Assembly (NCBI GenBank): GCA_022841965.1 | Contig: JALHQM010000007.1 | Coordinates: forward strand, 1-56,402 | From: Hyphomicrobium sp. | GTDB taxonomy: Bacteria > Pseudomonadota > Alphaproteobacteria > Rhizobiales > Hyphomicrobiaceae | Reading direction: 5' to 3' | Length of the DNA stretch: 56,402 nt | In this document: positions 1 through 8,928 of the stretch, piece after piece | How positions within the stretch are numbered: the first letter of the stretch is position 1 | Layout: each line of letters starts with the position of its first letter | Made by a program: the position numbers and the translations under genes | Notes under the pieces: generated by a model | What the model was told of the DNA's origin: nothing | Database searches by the model: none | Seen by the model: the letters and a program-made list of their open reading frames with translations, nothing else

Positions 1-99
1 GTCTTTGCTCCTCGCAGCGGTGATGGGACGGGGTGCATCAGCTTTGAGCCTGAGGAAGGCGAGTCGGCCGACTGCGAACCGACGCCCGGATGCGAATGA
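1..99 (+). CDS. C-terminal end of an unidentified Cys-rich protein (partial)
   Basis: The first 32 codons of the window read open in frame 1 and end in TGA. The peptide is acidic and has three cysteines, ending in a Cys-Glu pair. A perfect hairpin follows about 27 bases after the stop, which fits the end of a transcription unit. The 5' part lies outside the window, so family and function cannot be given. A secreted or lipoprotein tail is possible from the Cys and acidic content, but this is a guess. Confidence 0.4.
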   Translation, partial: VFAPRSGDGTGCISFEPEEGESADCEPTPGCE

Positions 100-125
100 A
101 TTGAACTGCGTATAGTTATGTGTGG

Positions 126-154
126 CATCGGGCGGGTGTATTTTCCGCCCGATG
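126..154 (+). terminator. Hairpin after the left-edge gene
   Basis: A perfect 10-bp stem (CATCGGGCGG paired with CCGCCCGATG) encloses a 9-base loop. The downstream sequence is T-rich (TTGTATTG) but not a clean T-run. Its place between the left-edge stop codon and the TetR gene fits a terminator. Confidence 0.5.
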
Positions 155-281
155 TTGTATTGTGCACTGAGAATTTTTTGCGTGTCGCGACGAGGGTCAT
201 ATTCCTTAGGGCATCTCGTCAATCCCGCGACCACCATTTATTCGACGCCAGGTTTTCTTTTTCTGGGCGCAGATTGTTTCA

Positions 282-896
282 ATGGGACGACGGTCATCAC
301 ACACGCCGGAAGAGTTGCGCGAGCTTATTCTCGACGCGTCGACTGATTTGATCAGCGAATGCGGGCTTGGCGGGCTATCAGCACGCGAGATCGCACGGCG
401 GATCAATTATTCACCGGGGACACTCTACAACGTCTTTGAAAATCTCGATGATCTCGTGCTCACGATCGAGGGCCGGCTGATCGATGGATTGGCGTCGGAA
501 CTGGATCGCGTTCCGGAGCAGGGCGATCCGATGCGGCAGGCGCGGGCCATGGGGCGGGCTTACCTGAGTTACACCAGCAAGCAGCCGAAGCTCTGGAACT
601 TGCTTTTTGAACACCATTTGCCTGCAGGCCGGGACGTCCCGGTCTGGTACCAGCAGAAGCTCGATGCTGTTATGCAGCGGGTGGAAGCCGTGGTGGCTCC
701 GATGATGCCCCAGAGCAGCCCAGAGGACATCACCCAATCCGCCCATGTTTTATGGGCTGGCGTGCACGGCATCACGTCGCTGGCAACGGCGGACAAGCTG
801 GCAGTGGTGACCAGCAATGGAGCGGGGCCGCTGGTTGATCTGTTGATTTCAGCCTATCTCGCAGGGCTCAAACAGGCGGGCAAGGCGGGCAGCTGA
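282..896 (+). CDS. TetR/AcrR family transcriptional regulator
   Basis: This 204-residue protein has a TetR-type N-terminal helix-turn-helix at about residues 10-57, with the usual 'GLGGLSAREIARR...GTLYNVFENLDDL' pattern. The all-helical C-terminal ligand domain resembles the WHG type, and the motif 'HVLWAGVHGITSLA' falls near residue 165. It should act as a ligand-responsive repressor. The ligand and targets cannot be read from the sequence. It stands alone and is convergent with glyQ, 9 bases apart. Autoregulation from the 155-281 upstream region is likely by family habit, but I saw no clear dyad there. Confidence 0.9.
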   Translation: MGRRSSHTPEELRELILDASTDLISECGLGGLSAREIARRINYSPGTLYNVFENLDDLVLTIEGRLIDGLASELDRVPEQGDPMRQARAMGRAYLSYTSKQPKLWNLLFEHHLPAGRDVPVWYQQKLDAVMQRVEAVVAPMMPQSSPEDITQSAHVLWAGVHGITSLATADKLAVVTSNGAGPLVDLLISAYLAGLKQAGKAGS

Positions 897-905
897 GGCC
901 GTCGT

Positions 906-1835
906 TCACGCGACTGCGCGACCGCCTTCGGTTGCGAGCCAAGCGCTGCAGCACGCTTTGGCCAGTTCACGCACGCGCAAGATATAGCTCTGCCGCTCGG
1001 TGACGGAGATCACACCGCGGGCATCCAGCAAGTTGAAGACGTGGCTGGCCTTGATGCATTGGTCATATGCGGGAAGGGCAAGTAGGTGGTCAGCCGCACT
1101 CTTTCCTTTTTGAAGGAGCGACTGGCATTCGGCTTCCGCATCTTTGAAGTGCTGCAAGAGCATCGCCGTATCGGCGTGCTCGAAGTTGTAACGGGAGTAT
1201 TCCCGTTCGGCCTGTAGGAACACGTCGCCATAGGAGAGCTTGCGGCTGTCGGTGCGGCCGTTGAAGTTCAAATCGAAAACGCGGTCGACGCCTTGGACAT
1301 ACATGGCGAGACGTTCCAGGCCATAGGTGATCTCGCCGGCGACGGGAGAACAATCGTAGCCGCCGACTTGCTGGAAGTAGGTGAACTGAGTGACCTCCAT
1401 GCCGTTGCACCAGACCTCCCAACCTAGACCCCAGGCTCCGAGCGTCGGGCTTTCCCAATCGTCTTCGACGAAGCGGATGTCGTTGACCTTGGTGTCGATG
1501 CCGATGGCCTCGAGGCTCTGGAGGTAGAGGTCGAGGATGTTTTCCGGCGATGGCTTCATGATCACCTGGAACTGGTAATAGTGCTGCAGTCGGTTGGGGT
1601 TTTCGCCGTAGCGGCCGTCCTTGGGGCGGCGCGAGGGCTGGACATAGCAGGCACTCCATGGGCGGGGCCCGAGCGCACGCAGGGTCGTTGCGGGGTGGAA
1701 GGTGCCGGCACCGACTTCCATATCGTAGGGCTGAAGAACGACGCAGCCTTGTGCGCCCCAGAACTGTTGCAGCGTCAGGATCAGGTCCTGGAACGCTTCG
1801 CGCGGTCTCAGGGCGGGGCTGGATTTCGTCGTCAT
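906..1835 (-). CDS. glyQ: Glycine--tRNA ligase alpha subunit
   Basis: This 309-residue protein is a full-length GlyQ, the catalytic alpha chain of the bacterial alpha2beta2 glycyl-tRNA synthetase. It begins with the family pattern '[17 protein letters not shown]' and contains '[12 protein letters not shown]'-like and '[19 protein letters not shown]' blocks typical of its active site. GlyQ needs GlyS, the beta chain that binds tRNA, and no glyS lies downstream; the next gene is a convergent TetR regulator. The ribosome site before the ATG is weak. The upstream neighbours on the same strand (small hypothetical, S49 peptidase, methyltransferase) resemble the rhizobial glyQ neighbourhood. Confidence 0.97.
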   Translation of the reverse strand: MTTKSSPALRPREAFQDLILTLQQFWGAQGCVVLQPYDMEVGAGTFHPATTLRALGPRPWSACYVQPSRRPKDGRYGENPNRLQHYYQFQVIMKPSPENILDLYLQSLEAIGIDTKVNDIRFVEDDWESPTLGAWGLGWEVWCNGMEVTQFTYFQQVGGYDCSPVAGEITYGLERLAMYVQGVDRVFDLNFNGRTDSRKLSYGDVFLQAEREYSRYNFEHADTAMLLQHFKDAEAECQSLLQKGKSAADHLLALPAYDQCIKASHVFNLLDARGVISVTERQSYILRVRELAKACCSAWLATEGGRAVA

Positions 1836-2027
1836 GTCAAAGGCTCATGGGTGCGGTTGTACCGGTTCGGGCCGCACTATACGTATTCTGGCCACGGCGT
1901 CACGTTCTATAGGACTGCCCACACGCGGCGGGCCGGTCATATGAAAATGGGGTCAGACGCCTTGGGCGGGGTCGGACCTCGATCAGCAGACCCCGATCAA
2001 CACACCTCGCAGGCAGGAGCGATTACT

Positions 2028-2396
2028 TTGGATATTCTGGCTTGGCTGTGGTGGGCGGTGGCAAGCGTGGTGTCGATCGCTTGGTCGCTGCTCTGGTTTC
2101 TTCTCGGCGGCTGGGTGTCAACGCTGGCGCAGATTGCGGTGCTCGTCGGCATTATCTTTTTCTACAAGTACGGGTGGCAGCGGGCCCCAGCGGAGATTGC
2201 CGCGCGCGTGTCGACGCTGGGGCGTTACGCTTGGGGTTGGGTGCGCCAGCGAGAAACGGGTACCGCCGGTGCGCCGCGCGTGGAGGTCCGTGAGGTGGTG
2301 CGCACGGTGCGTGTGAAAGAATCTGGCGACATTAATGTGTCGTCGCTCTTGAACGTGCTTCTCTTTTTCGGGATCGCGCTGTTGGCAATCAGCTAG
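2028..2396 (+). CDS. Small conserved-type membrane protein
   Basis: I place the start at TTG 2028 because AGGAG lies 8 bases upstream; the frame is open much further 5' but over the antisense of glyQ. The 122-residue product has two N-terminal hydrophobic segments (about residues 3-22 and 24-45), a basic cytoplasmic-looking middle with 'REVVRTVRV', and a third hydrophobic segment at the extreme C-terminus. I do not recognise the family. Its stop codon overlaps the stop of the convergent gene on the other strand within the sequence CTAG. Confidence 0.65.
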   Translation: MDILAWLWWAVASVVSIAWSLLWFLLGGWVSTLAQIAVLVGIIFFYKYGWQRAPAEIAARVSTLGRYAWGWVRQRETGTAGAPRVEVREVVRTVRVKESGDINVSSLLNVLLFFGIALLAIS

Positions 2397-2590
2397 GCTT
2401 TCGGACGGTAGACGCCGGCCGTCGCATCGAACTCAAGTTGACCGAGGTTGCGGGCGGACTCGGCTGCTTGTTTGGGCTGCTCGCTTGCCTGCATCTGTTC
2501 GGCGGGCGGTTCGCCGATCATCGAGGAGATGAGGCGCGCGGCGGCGAAGAAGCCAGCGGCGGCGGCGAGCGCGAAGATTACGGGCGGCAT
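2393..2590 (-). CDS. Small hypothetical protein with one membrane segment
   Basis: The product has 65 residues and begins 'MPPVIFALAAAAGFFAAARL'. It has one N-terminal membrane helix (or uncleaved signal) followed by a short soluble tail with 'LEFDATAGVYRPK'. I chose ATG 2590 because GGAGG sits 5 bases upstream; the longer frame starts with a poorer TTG. It lies 28 bases after the S49 peptidase gene and is probably co-transcribed with it. Function unknown. Confidence 0.7.
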   Translation of the reverse strand: MPPVIFALAAAAGFFAAARLISSMIGEPPAEQMQASEQPKQAAESARNLGQLEFDATAGVYRPKA

Positions 2591-2618
2591 GATCGCCTCC
2601 AATCAAGCTCTACGGGTT

Positions 2619-3461
2619 TCATAAACCATAGCGCGCCCAGAGGGCTCTTGTCTCCAGGGTGGAGAGAAGTTCATCTGTGAGTGATGTGTCGCGGGAGGTG
2701 AGGGAGGCGAGGCTATCCAACGAGGGCGAGCGGCGCAGCTTTGACAGCAGGCCGGGGCGCTCAATGGGGACGACCTTCAGCTTGACGTCGTCGCCGTAGA
2801 GTTCGCGCATGCGGGTGCGAATATCCGATATGCCGTCGATGAGGCCGAACTCGAGCGCCTGCTTGCCGCTCCAAAAGGCGCCGGAGAAGAGCTCGTCATC
2901 AGGGCCGTTGAGTTTGCCGGCGCGACGCTCCTTGACGGCGCCGATGAAGACATCGTGGGCGTCGCGCTGGAGGCTGGCCAAGCGTTCGATGTCTTCGGGT
3001 TTTTGGGGAAGGAAGGGATCAAGGATCGCCTTCGAGCGGCCGGCGGTGTAGACGCGGCGTTCAATGCCGAGTTTATCGATGGCTTCGACGAAGCCAAAGC
3101 CGGACGAGATGACGCCGATGGAGCCGACGATCGAGGAGGGCTCAGCGTAGATCTCATCACCGCCGATGGCGAGGTAGTAGCCGCCCGAGGCCGCAACATC
3201 CTCCAGGAAAACGTGGACTTTTTTCTCGTTCTCGTCGGCGAGCGCGCGGATGCGTTTCAGGATCAGGCTCGACTGAACGGCGGAGCCGCCGGGGGAGTTG
3301 ATGATCAGTGCGACGGAGGGCGTTTTCGACATCTCGAACGCCTTCTGGAGTGGCTCGGCGAGCGTGGCGATGGAGAGGCCGGGGCGGAGCGGGCTGGCCA
3401 TGCCGATGGCGCCTGAGAGACGCAGAACAGGGACGACGGGCGTGCGCGTGAACGGCCACAT
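2619..3461 (-). CDS. S49 family (SppA-like) serine peptidase
   Basis: This short, single-domain SppA/SohB-type peptidase has 280 residues. It shows 'INSPGGS' at about 54-60, the nucleophile Ser92 in 'DVAASGGYY', and the catalytic Lys144 in 'TAGRSKAILDPF'. This Ser/Lys dyad defines family S49, which degrades signal peptides or membrane protein fragments. Unlike SppA, it has no clear N-terminal transmembrane anchor, so it may be cytoplasmic or peripheral. ATG 3461 is chosen over TTG 3473, which would leave no spacing from the ribosome site. The gene starts just after the methyltransferase stop and is likely translated from the same transcript. Confidence 0.92.
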   Translation of the reverse strand: MWPFTRTPVVPVLRLSGAIGMASPLRPGLSIATLAEPLQKAFEMSKTPSVALIINSPGGSAVQSSLILKRIRALADENEKKVHVFLEDVAASGGYYLAIGGDEIYAEPSSIVGSIGVISSGFGFVEAIDKLGIERRVYTAGRSKAILDPFLPQKPEDIERLASLQRDAHDVFIGAVKERRAGKLNGPDDELFSGAFWSGKQALEFGLIDGISDIRTRMRELYGDDVKLKVVPIERPGLLSKLRRSPSLDSLASLTSRDTSLTDELLSTLETRALWARYGL

Positions 3462-3469
3462 GCTGTTGA

Positions 3470-4273
3470 TCAATCCTTGAGTTGGGGCGTGAGCGGGGCA
3501 CCTTGGCGCAAAATCCGGCTGACGTATGGCATGAAGGCGCCGCCGGTGTCGTGCAGCACAACGGCCGGATGCAGGGTCAGGGGCGCGCGGCTGCCTTTGA
3601 TCCCCGATACGAGGACGCGGATAGCCGGTTCATCGATATAGGGATGGATCGGTGTGATGGTGAGAGCTCCGAAGCGGTCCTGCATGGATGCAATGAGGTT
3701 GGGAAGTGCGTCGGCCTTGTGGATGAGGGTAAAGCGGGCGCCGGGTTTGGCCATGCGGGCGGCAAAACGGGCCCAATCGTCGAGGGCGCTTTGAGGCATC
3801 GCGTGCGAGGCACGCTTCAGCGGGTCGCGGGCGCGGGTGCCGCCGGCGTCGTCGTGAAAGGGCGGGTTGGCGAGAATGTGGTCGAAGGATTCTGGTGCAA
3901 GGCGGGGGGCGGCCGCGCTGGTTGCGGGCGCGGTGACGTCGCCGGGGACCGCTGAGACGCGGCCGGCAAAGGCATTGAGGGCTATGTTGCGCGTCGCCAA
4001 GGCAAGAAGCGCTGGCTCGCGCTCGACGAGCGTCACGTGGGTGTTCGGGCAGCGGGCAGCGACGCATAGGCCGGCCGTTCCGACGCCCGCGCCGCAGTCG
4101 AGAATTGTTGTGAGGCCATCGTTAGGGGCGTTTATGGATGCTGCGAGGAGAACGGCGTCGATGCCGGCGCGGTAGCCCGTCGCCGGTTGTAGAATGCGCA
4201 AGCGGTCGCCGAGAAAGGCGTCTTCGGTTACGGGGGGTGGGGCAAGGGATGGTGGTATGGTCATGGCGGTCAT
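3470..4273 (-). CDS. TrmN6-like tRNA (adenine-N6) methyltransferase
   Basis: This 267-residue class I SAM-dependent methyltransferase has the SAM-binding loop 'DCGAGVGTAG' at 59-68 and the catalytic 'NPPF' at 136-139, which marks N6-adenine or exocyclic amine methylation. The closest known group is TrmN6/YfiC, which modifies A37 of tRNA-Val; the exact substrate is inferred. ATG 4273 overlaps the stop of the preceding DUF2007 gene as ATGA, which fixes the start and indicates translational coupling. The operon runs DUF2007 protein, this gene, S49 peptidase. Confidence 0.85.
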   Translation of the reverse strand: MTAMTIPPSLAPPPVTEDAFLGDRLRILQPATGYRAGIDAVLLAASINAPNDGLTTILDCGAGVGTAGLCVAARCPNTHVTLVEREPALLALATRNIALNAFAGRVSAVPGDVTAPATSAAAPRLAPESFDHILANPPFHDDAGGTRARDPLKRASHAMPQSALDDWARFAARMAKPGARFTLIHKADALPNLIASMQDRFGALTITPIHPYIDEPAIRVLVSGIKGSRAPLTLHPAVVLHDTGGAFMPYVSRILRQGAPLTPQLKD

Positions 4274-4503
4274 GGTCCGGCCTCTTCGATCACCCAATGT
4301 CCTAGATCGGCATTGTCGATGACGCGGCGGGCGGCGTCCCAGTCGTCCTCGTCAATGAGGACGCGGCAGGGCAATATGCCAAGGGAGCCCTCGAGAATGC
4401 TCATATTGCGGTCCAGAAACACCGGGTTGAAGCCGGCACCGCGGAGGAGGGCGTCGACGTAGCTGATCAAGACCGGATCGTTGACCCGCATCAGCTCTCG
4501 CAT
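4270..4503 (-). CDS. DUF2007 domain protein
   Basis: The product is a 77-residue protein starting 'MRELMRVNDPVLISYVDALL' with ATG 4503 preceded by a GAGAGG ribosome site. It matches my memory of DUF2007 (putative signal-transducing, GlnB-like fold) proteins: 'NDPVLIS', 'AGFNPVFLDRNMS' and 'RVLIDEDDWDAAR' are typical. A longer in-frame reading to 4902 exists but crosses the promoter region of the divergent prenyl synthase and is not credible. It is the first gene of a probable operon with the methyltransferase. Confidence 0.85.
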   Translation of the reverse strand: MRELMRVNDPVLISYVDALLRGAGFNPVFLDRNMSILEGSLGILPCRVLIDEDDWDAARRVIDNADLGHWVIEEAGP

Positions 4504-4611
4504 GAATTTTTTCCTCTCCCAATACTGTCGTCTTGTGCGGCAAAGTGCCGGAGAATATGCAGGGTAGAAGCCGGTATAGCAAACACGGCAAATAGCGAGA
4601 GGAAGAGCCCC

Positions 4612-5628
4612 GTGGGAGTTGTTGTGCCCTTCGATGAGGCCCGGTCTGAATCTGAGAGCCTGGACCCCCTGCTTCACCTCGTTAACGAGGATATGGAGGC
4701 GATCAATCGCATCATCCTCGATAAGGCCGTGTCGGATGTGGATCTCATCCCGCAGCTGGCGCATCACCTGATTGCGTCGGGGGGGAAGCGGTTGCGGCCG
4801 ATGCTCGCGTTGGCGTCGGCAAAAATGTGCGGCTATCCGGGGAATGGGCATATCCGGACCGCTTCGGCGATCGAATTCATGCACACGGCGACGCTGCTGC
4901 ACGACGATGTTGTGGATGAGAGCGATGCGCGGCGCGGGCGCAAGACGGCGCGGCTGATCTGGGGCAATCAGGCGAGCGTGCTCGTCGGTGACTTTTTGCT
5001 GGGTCAGGCGTTCCGCATGCTGGTCGATGTCGGTAACATGCAGGTTTTGAAGATCCTCTCGAACGCGGCGGCCGTCATCGCGGAAGGCGAAGTGATGCAG
5101 TTGGCTGCGGCGAAGAATACGTCGACGACGGAGGATGCCTACCTCGCCATCATCAATGCCAAGACGGCGGCGTTGTTCCTGGCGGCGGCGGAGGTGGGCG
5201 CTGCGCTCGCCAACCGGCCAGCGGACGAGCAGGCGGCGATGCGGTCTTACGGGCGCAACCTCGGACTAGCTTTCCAGCTGGTCGACGATGCGCTCGATTA
5301 TTCGGGCGACACGCGCAAGCTCGGCAAGTCGGTCGGCGACGATTTCCGCGAGGGCAAGATTACGCTGCCGCTGATCCTGTCATTCCGGCGCGGCAGCGAG
5401 ACGGAGCGGGCGTTCTGGAACCGCACGATCGTCGAAGGCGACATCAAAGACGATGATCTCGACCACGCCATCGCACTCATGAAGAAGCACAAGGCGCTGG
5501 AAGCAACGATGGAGCGCGCGCGGGCGTATGGCGCCATCGCGCGGGACGCGTTGGCGATCTTCCCAGCTAGCGCCTACAAGTCGGCGATGGAAGATGTGAT
5601 CGCCTTCTCGGTCAATCGCGGGCACTGA
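4612..5628 (+). CDS. Polyprenyl (octaprenyl/decaprenyl) diphosphate synthase
   Basis: This 338-residue trans-prenyltransferase extends farnesyl or geranylgeranyl diphosphate with isopentenyl diphosphate to make the ubiquinone side chain. The first aspartate-rich motif 'HDDVVDES' is at about 97-104 and the second is in 'FQLVDDALDYSGD' near 225-237. The sequence 'SGGKRLRPML' is the IPP-binding block. The GTG start has a good GAGAGGAAGAG site. The family is IspB/DdsA; product chain length cannot be read reliably. It lies divergent from the DUF2007 operon and convergent with ispE, another isoprenoid gene. Confidence 0.93.
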   Translation: MGVVVPFDEARSESESLDPLLHLVNEDMEAINRIILDKAVSDVDLIPQLAHHLIASGGKRLRPMLALASAKMCGYPGNGHIRTASAIEFMHTATLLHDDVVDESDARRGRKTARLIWGNQASVLVGDFLLGQAFRMLVDVGNMQVLKILSNAAAVIAEGEVMQLAAAKNTSTTEDAYLAIINAKTAALFLAAAEVGAALANRPADEQAAMRSYGRNLGLAFQLVDDALDYSGDTRKLGKSVGDDFREGKITLPLILSFRRGSETERAFWNRTIVEGDIKDDDLDHAIALMKKHKALEATMERARAYGAIARDALAIFPASAYKSAMEDVIAFSVNRGH

Positions 5629-5659
5629 ACTTGGTGCTTACGGGCACTGAGCTTGTTGC

Positions 5660-6538
5660 TCAGCCGATGACGGCGGGTGCAATCCACCACTGTGGATGAG
5701 CTGCTTTTAGACCTGCTGCGGCCGCGTACGCCGATGCGGCCGTGTCAAAGATCGCAAAGCATGTTGGACCGGCGCCGGAGAGGCGCGCGATGCGTGCGCC
5801 GGGACAGGCCTCGAGTGCCGTGATGACGTGCTCGATTTCAGGTACCACGGCTGTTGCGGGCGCCTCGAGATCATTGCCTGTGCGCGCCATCAGAGCGAGC
5901 AGTTCGGCGCGGCTGGGAACGGCCGGGATCGCACTGGCCATGCCGTTATTGCCAGCGGTGAGGGGTGGGGCGCCCAATGCGCGGAACACGCGAGCGGTCT
6001 TGTCGGCCGGAACGGGAGCTTGCGGATTGACCAGGACAGCGTCGAGCGGCGGTAGGGTTGAGTCGAGGGCGTGCAGGTTTTCGCCGGCACCGGACATCCA
6101 TGCGGCGCAATCTGCGAAGCAGACGGGAACATCGGCGCCGAGGCGGCGGGCAATGCCGGTCCAATCGAGGCGATCGGCGGCGGCGGGTTGAGCTTTGCGG
6201 ATCGCGCGCAGGACGGCTGCTGCGTCGGATGAACCGCCGCCGATGCCGGAGGCCGCGGGGAGGTGCTTTGTGAGCGTGACATGACCGATCGTAAGGCTGG
6301 GCGCGCTTTCGGCGACGAGGTGCATGGCCGCTTCTGCCAAATTGGTGCCCGTGATCGCGCTGGCGAACGGTCCGTCCACCGTCAACGCCGTAGGCCGTTC
6401 CGGATCAAGCGTCACGATATCGGCCAGATCGGCGAAGGCGACGAGGCTTAACAGGGAATGATAGCCGTCCGGACGGCGGCCGAGGACGGAGAGCGTCAGA
6501 TTGATTTTCGCCCGCGCCCGTTCTGTGACGACCGTCAT
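5660..6538 (-). CDS. ispE: 4-diphosphocytidyl-2-C-methyl-D-erythritol kinase
   Basis: This 292-residue GHMP kinase of the MEP isoprenoid pathway phosphorylates CDP-methylerythritol at the 2-OH. The N-terminal 'ARAKINLTLSVLGRRPDGYH' is diagnostic, and the glycine-rich ATP loop 'ASGIGGGSSDAAA' lies near residue 95. The C-terminal 'RLSGAGPTCFAIF' is the third GHMP motif. It begins at the base after the TPR gene's stop codon, so the two are probably co-transcribed and translationally coupled. Confidence 0.96.
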   Translation of the reverse strand: MTVVTERARAKINLTLSVLGRRPDGYHSLLSLVAFADLADIVTLDPERPTALTVDGPFASAITGTNLAEAAMHLVAESAPSLTIGHVTLTKHLPAASGIGGGSSDAAAVLRAIRKAQPAAADRLDWTGIARRLGADVPVCFADCAAWMSGAGENLHALDSTLPPLDAVLVNPQAPVPADKTARVFRALGAPPLTAGNNGMASAIPAVPSRAELLALMARTGNDLEAPATAVVPEIEHVITALEACPGARIARLSGAGPTCFAIFDTAASAYAAAAGLKAAHPQWWIAPAVIG

Positions 6539-8692
6539 TCAGGGTGTCGCGGGTTTGCTAGCTTCGGCACTGGCTTCGGCACTGGCGCCATTGGCAATCT
6601 TAGGCGTGTTGTGTTCGATCACGACGAGGCCATCATCGATCTTGCGGCGTGTTTTCAGTGCGTCTTCGGGCTCAGGCTTCAGGGTGAGCGATTGATCCCA
6701 CTGGAAGCGCGCTTCGCGTTCGCGGCCGACCTTCCACAGCGCATCGCCGAGGTGATCGTTGAGAACGGGATCGTCCGGGCGAAGTTCAACGGCGCGCTCC
6801 AGATAGCGCACGGCTTCAGCGTAATTGCCGCGTTTGAAGTGCGCCCACCCGAGGCTGTCAACGATGTAGCCGTCATCAGGTTTCACCGCGACGGCGCGCT
6901 CAATGAGACGCATGCCGTCATCGAGATTGATCCCCTGGTCAATCCACGAGTAGCCCAGATAGTTCAAGACGAGGGGCTGATCGGGGTAGAGCTCCAGGGC
7001 CTTCTTGAGGTCGGTTTCGGCGGGGGGCCAATTTTTCAAGCGCTCGTAAGACGTGCCGCGGGCATAGAAGTAGACCCAGTGGCGGCGGTCCGGCTTTGGG
7101 ATCAAGGCGATCGCGCGATTGTAGACGTCGACGGCGTCGGCATAGAGCTTGCGCGAGCGTAGGATATTGCCGAGCGCGTCCAATGCTTGGAGCTTCTCGC
7201 TGGGATCGAGCTCGCCAGCATCTTTTGCTGCGGCGGCGCGCAATGGCGCGGGTGTGCCGGCGGCGGCATTCGCTTTGCTGACAATGGCATCAACCGTTTG
7301 CTGGCCGACGACGCCGTCTACGTCGAGACCATGGGCCCTTTGGAAGTCTTGCACCGCCTTGCGGGTGCCGACGCCGAAGCGGCCGTCGGTTGTGCCACCG
7401 ATGTTGAGGTTGAGGCGCTGAAGGGCGTCTTGCAACTCGCGCACGGCATCACCCGCCGAGCCCAAGCGGAGGACGTCGCCGCCAAGGTCGATGGCCTTGA
7501 AGTCGGGCTCCGCGACTGCAACGGGTTGTTCAACAGGCGGCTCGGCGGATTTCTCGGCCAGAGCGTCGATGGAAAGAAGACGCTCGAGAATGGTGCGGGC
7601 CTCGTCGGGCTTCTCGAGCGAATTGAGATTGAAGGCCTTGCGGATCTCGATCGCAGGTGCGAGTGGCGACCCCTTGGGAATGCGGTCGTAGGTGGCGATG
7701 GCTTCGGTGAACTGCCGGTTTGCTTCGTGGGCATTGGCGAGTGCTGCCAGCGCGAAGGGATGCTGGGGTTCCAGGTAGAGGGCCATCTGCAGGTAGACGA
7801 TGCCGACGCCGATGGCGCCTTCCCCGATGAGGCTTTCGCCCAGGCCGTAGAAGACTTCGGCCAAGCCTTCGGACGGAGTGGCAACCAGAAGCGGAACTTT
7901 CGCGTCCGCTGGCTCGAGTTCTTTCATCAGTGCGCGGGCCAGGGTGTGGCCCTCGCCTTGCGACTTTTCTATGTGCTGGCGCAGGATGGTGCGCGCGCCC
8001 TTGATGTTGCCGGCATTGGCGAGGCTGCGGGCGTAGGCCAGCGCGGTGCGAAGCGTGCGCGCGTCCTGTTTGAAAATCTTGTCATAGGCCTGTTGCGCTT
8101 CGGCGCGGCGGCCGGCGGCGTCGGCAATCAGCGCACGGTGATAGCGGAGATAGAACTGCGCCCATTCGGCTTGCTTGGGAACGAGGAGCAGATCGAGCGC
8201 CTCGGCTGGCTTCTTTTCGGCAAGCAGGATCCAAGACGTCGCGAGTGAACTCGTCAATTCGCCGATGGGACCGGATGCCGAGGCGCGGAAGTTTTTCTCG
8301 GCCGTGTTCCAATCGCCGTTGCGGAAGGCGCCGAGGCCAAGAAACATCTGAGCCATACGATGGCCCGGTTCCATTTTCACGAGGCCTTCAGCGAGCCGCA
8401 AGGCTTTGTCCCAGGAGCCTTGCGATGCTTCCATCAACAGAGCTTGCTCGTGGAGCATGTCGCTGACGGGATCGAATGCAAGAGCGTTCGAGTAGAATTC
8501 GGCAGCCTTGTCCATTTCGTTGTCGGCGCGCGCGAATCGTCCAGCGAGGTAGCTGCCCGACAAGGTTTGGGACACGTCAACTGTATCTGTCGTCTCCGCT
8601 TTTGAGGCCGAGGCGCCGGCCACCAGCAGCGCGGCCACGAGGGTGGCGCGGAGCATTGGGCGGGGAAAGGACCGGGCCGAACGTGCTCGCAT
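6539..8692 (-). CDS. TPR protein with inserted peptidoglycan-binding domain
   Basis: This 717-residue exported protein has a signal peptide at about 1-32 ending 'SASKAE'. TPR-type helical repeats occupy about 45-375. A PG_binding_1 domain at about 406-472 carries 'LRLGSAGDAVRELQ', 'GRFGVGTRKAVQDFQ' and 'GLDVDGVVG'. Further TPRs follow at about 490-690 with clear 34-residue units ('YNRAIAL', 'LKKALELYP', 'LERAVELRP'). It is likely a periplasmic or outer-membrane-associated scaffold. The arrangement of a wall-binding module between two TPR arrays is unusual. ispE follows directly. It is divergent from a small secreted acidic protein. Confidence 0.88.
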   Translation of the reverse strand: MRARSARSFPRPMLRATLVAALLVAGASASKAETTDTVDVSQTLSGSYLAGRFARADNEMDKAAEFYSNALAFDPVSDMLHEQALLMEASQGSWDKALRLAEGLVKMEPGHRMAQMFLGLGAFRNGDWNTAEKNFRASASGPIGELTSSLATSWILLAEKKPAEALDLLLVPKQAEWAQFYLRYHRALIADAAGRRAEAQQAYDKIFKQDARTLRTALAYARSLANAGNIKGARTILRQHIEKSQGEGHTLARALMKELEPADAKVPLLVATPSEGLAEVFYGLGESLIGEGAIGVGIVYLQMALYLEPQHPFALAALANAHEANRQFTEAIATYDRIPKGSPLAPAIEIRKAFNLNSLEKPDEARTILERLLSIDALAEKSAEPPVEQPVAVAEPDFKAIDLGGDVLRLGSAGDAVRELQDALQRLNLNIGGTTDGRFGVGTRKAVQDFQRAHGLDVDGVVGQQTVDAIVSKANAAAGTPAPLRAAAAKDAGELDPSEKLQALDALGNILRSRKLYADAVDVYNRAIALIPKPDRRHWVYFYARGTSYERLKNWPPAETDLKKALELYPDQPLVLNYLGYSWIDQGINLDDGMRLIERAVAVKPDDGYIVDSLGWAHFKRGNYAEAVRYLERAVELRPDDPVLNDHLGDALWKVGREREARFQWDQSLTLKPEPEDALKTRRKIDDGLVVIEHNTPKIANGASAEASAEASKPATP

Positions 8693-8928
8693 GGGCGCAA
8701 TATCCTTCTGTGGTCGTTGCTTGCGGTACCGGGAGCGAACGACTGCGACGCAATTCTAGCAAAGTCTGCGGCAGCTTGGCGACAGAGCTTAAGGTCATTT
8801 GCAGAGTTTTTACCCTATCTAATCTTACGGCCGGTTTGGGGTTAATCAGGGGCGTTTTGTCGGGTAGACTCGGAAAATGGCGGTTACCTTCGTCCAGTTA
8901 TCCTCATCCCTCGTCTGGAGCACATCTT

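Noticed and set aside
7187..8248. A 353-codon open frame on the plus strand
   Set aside because: It is antisense to the TPR gene, whose TPR and PG-binding motifs are clear.
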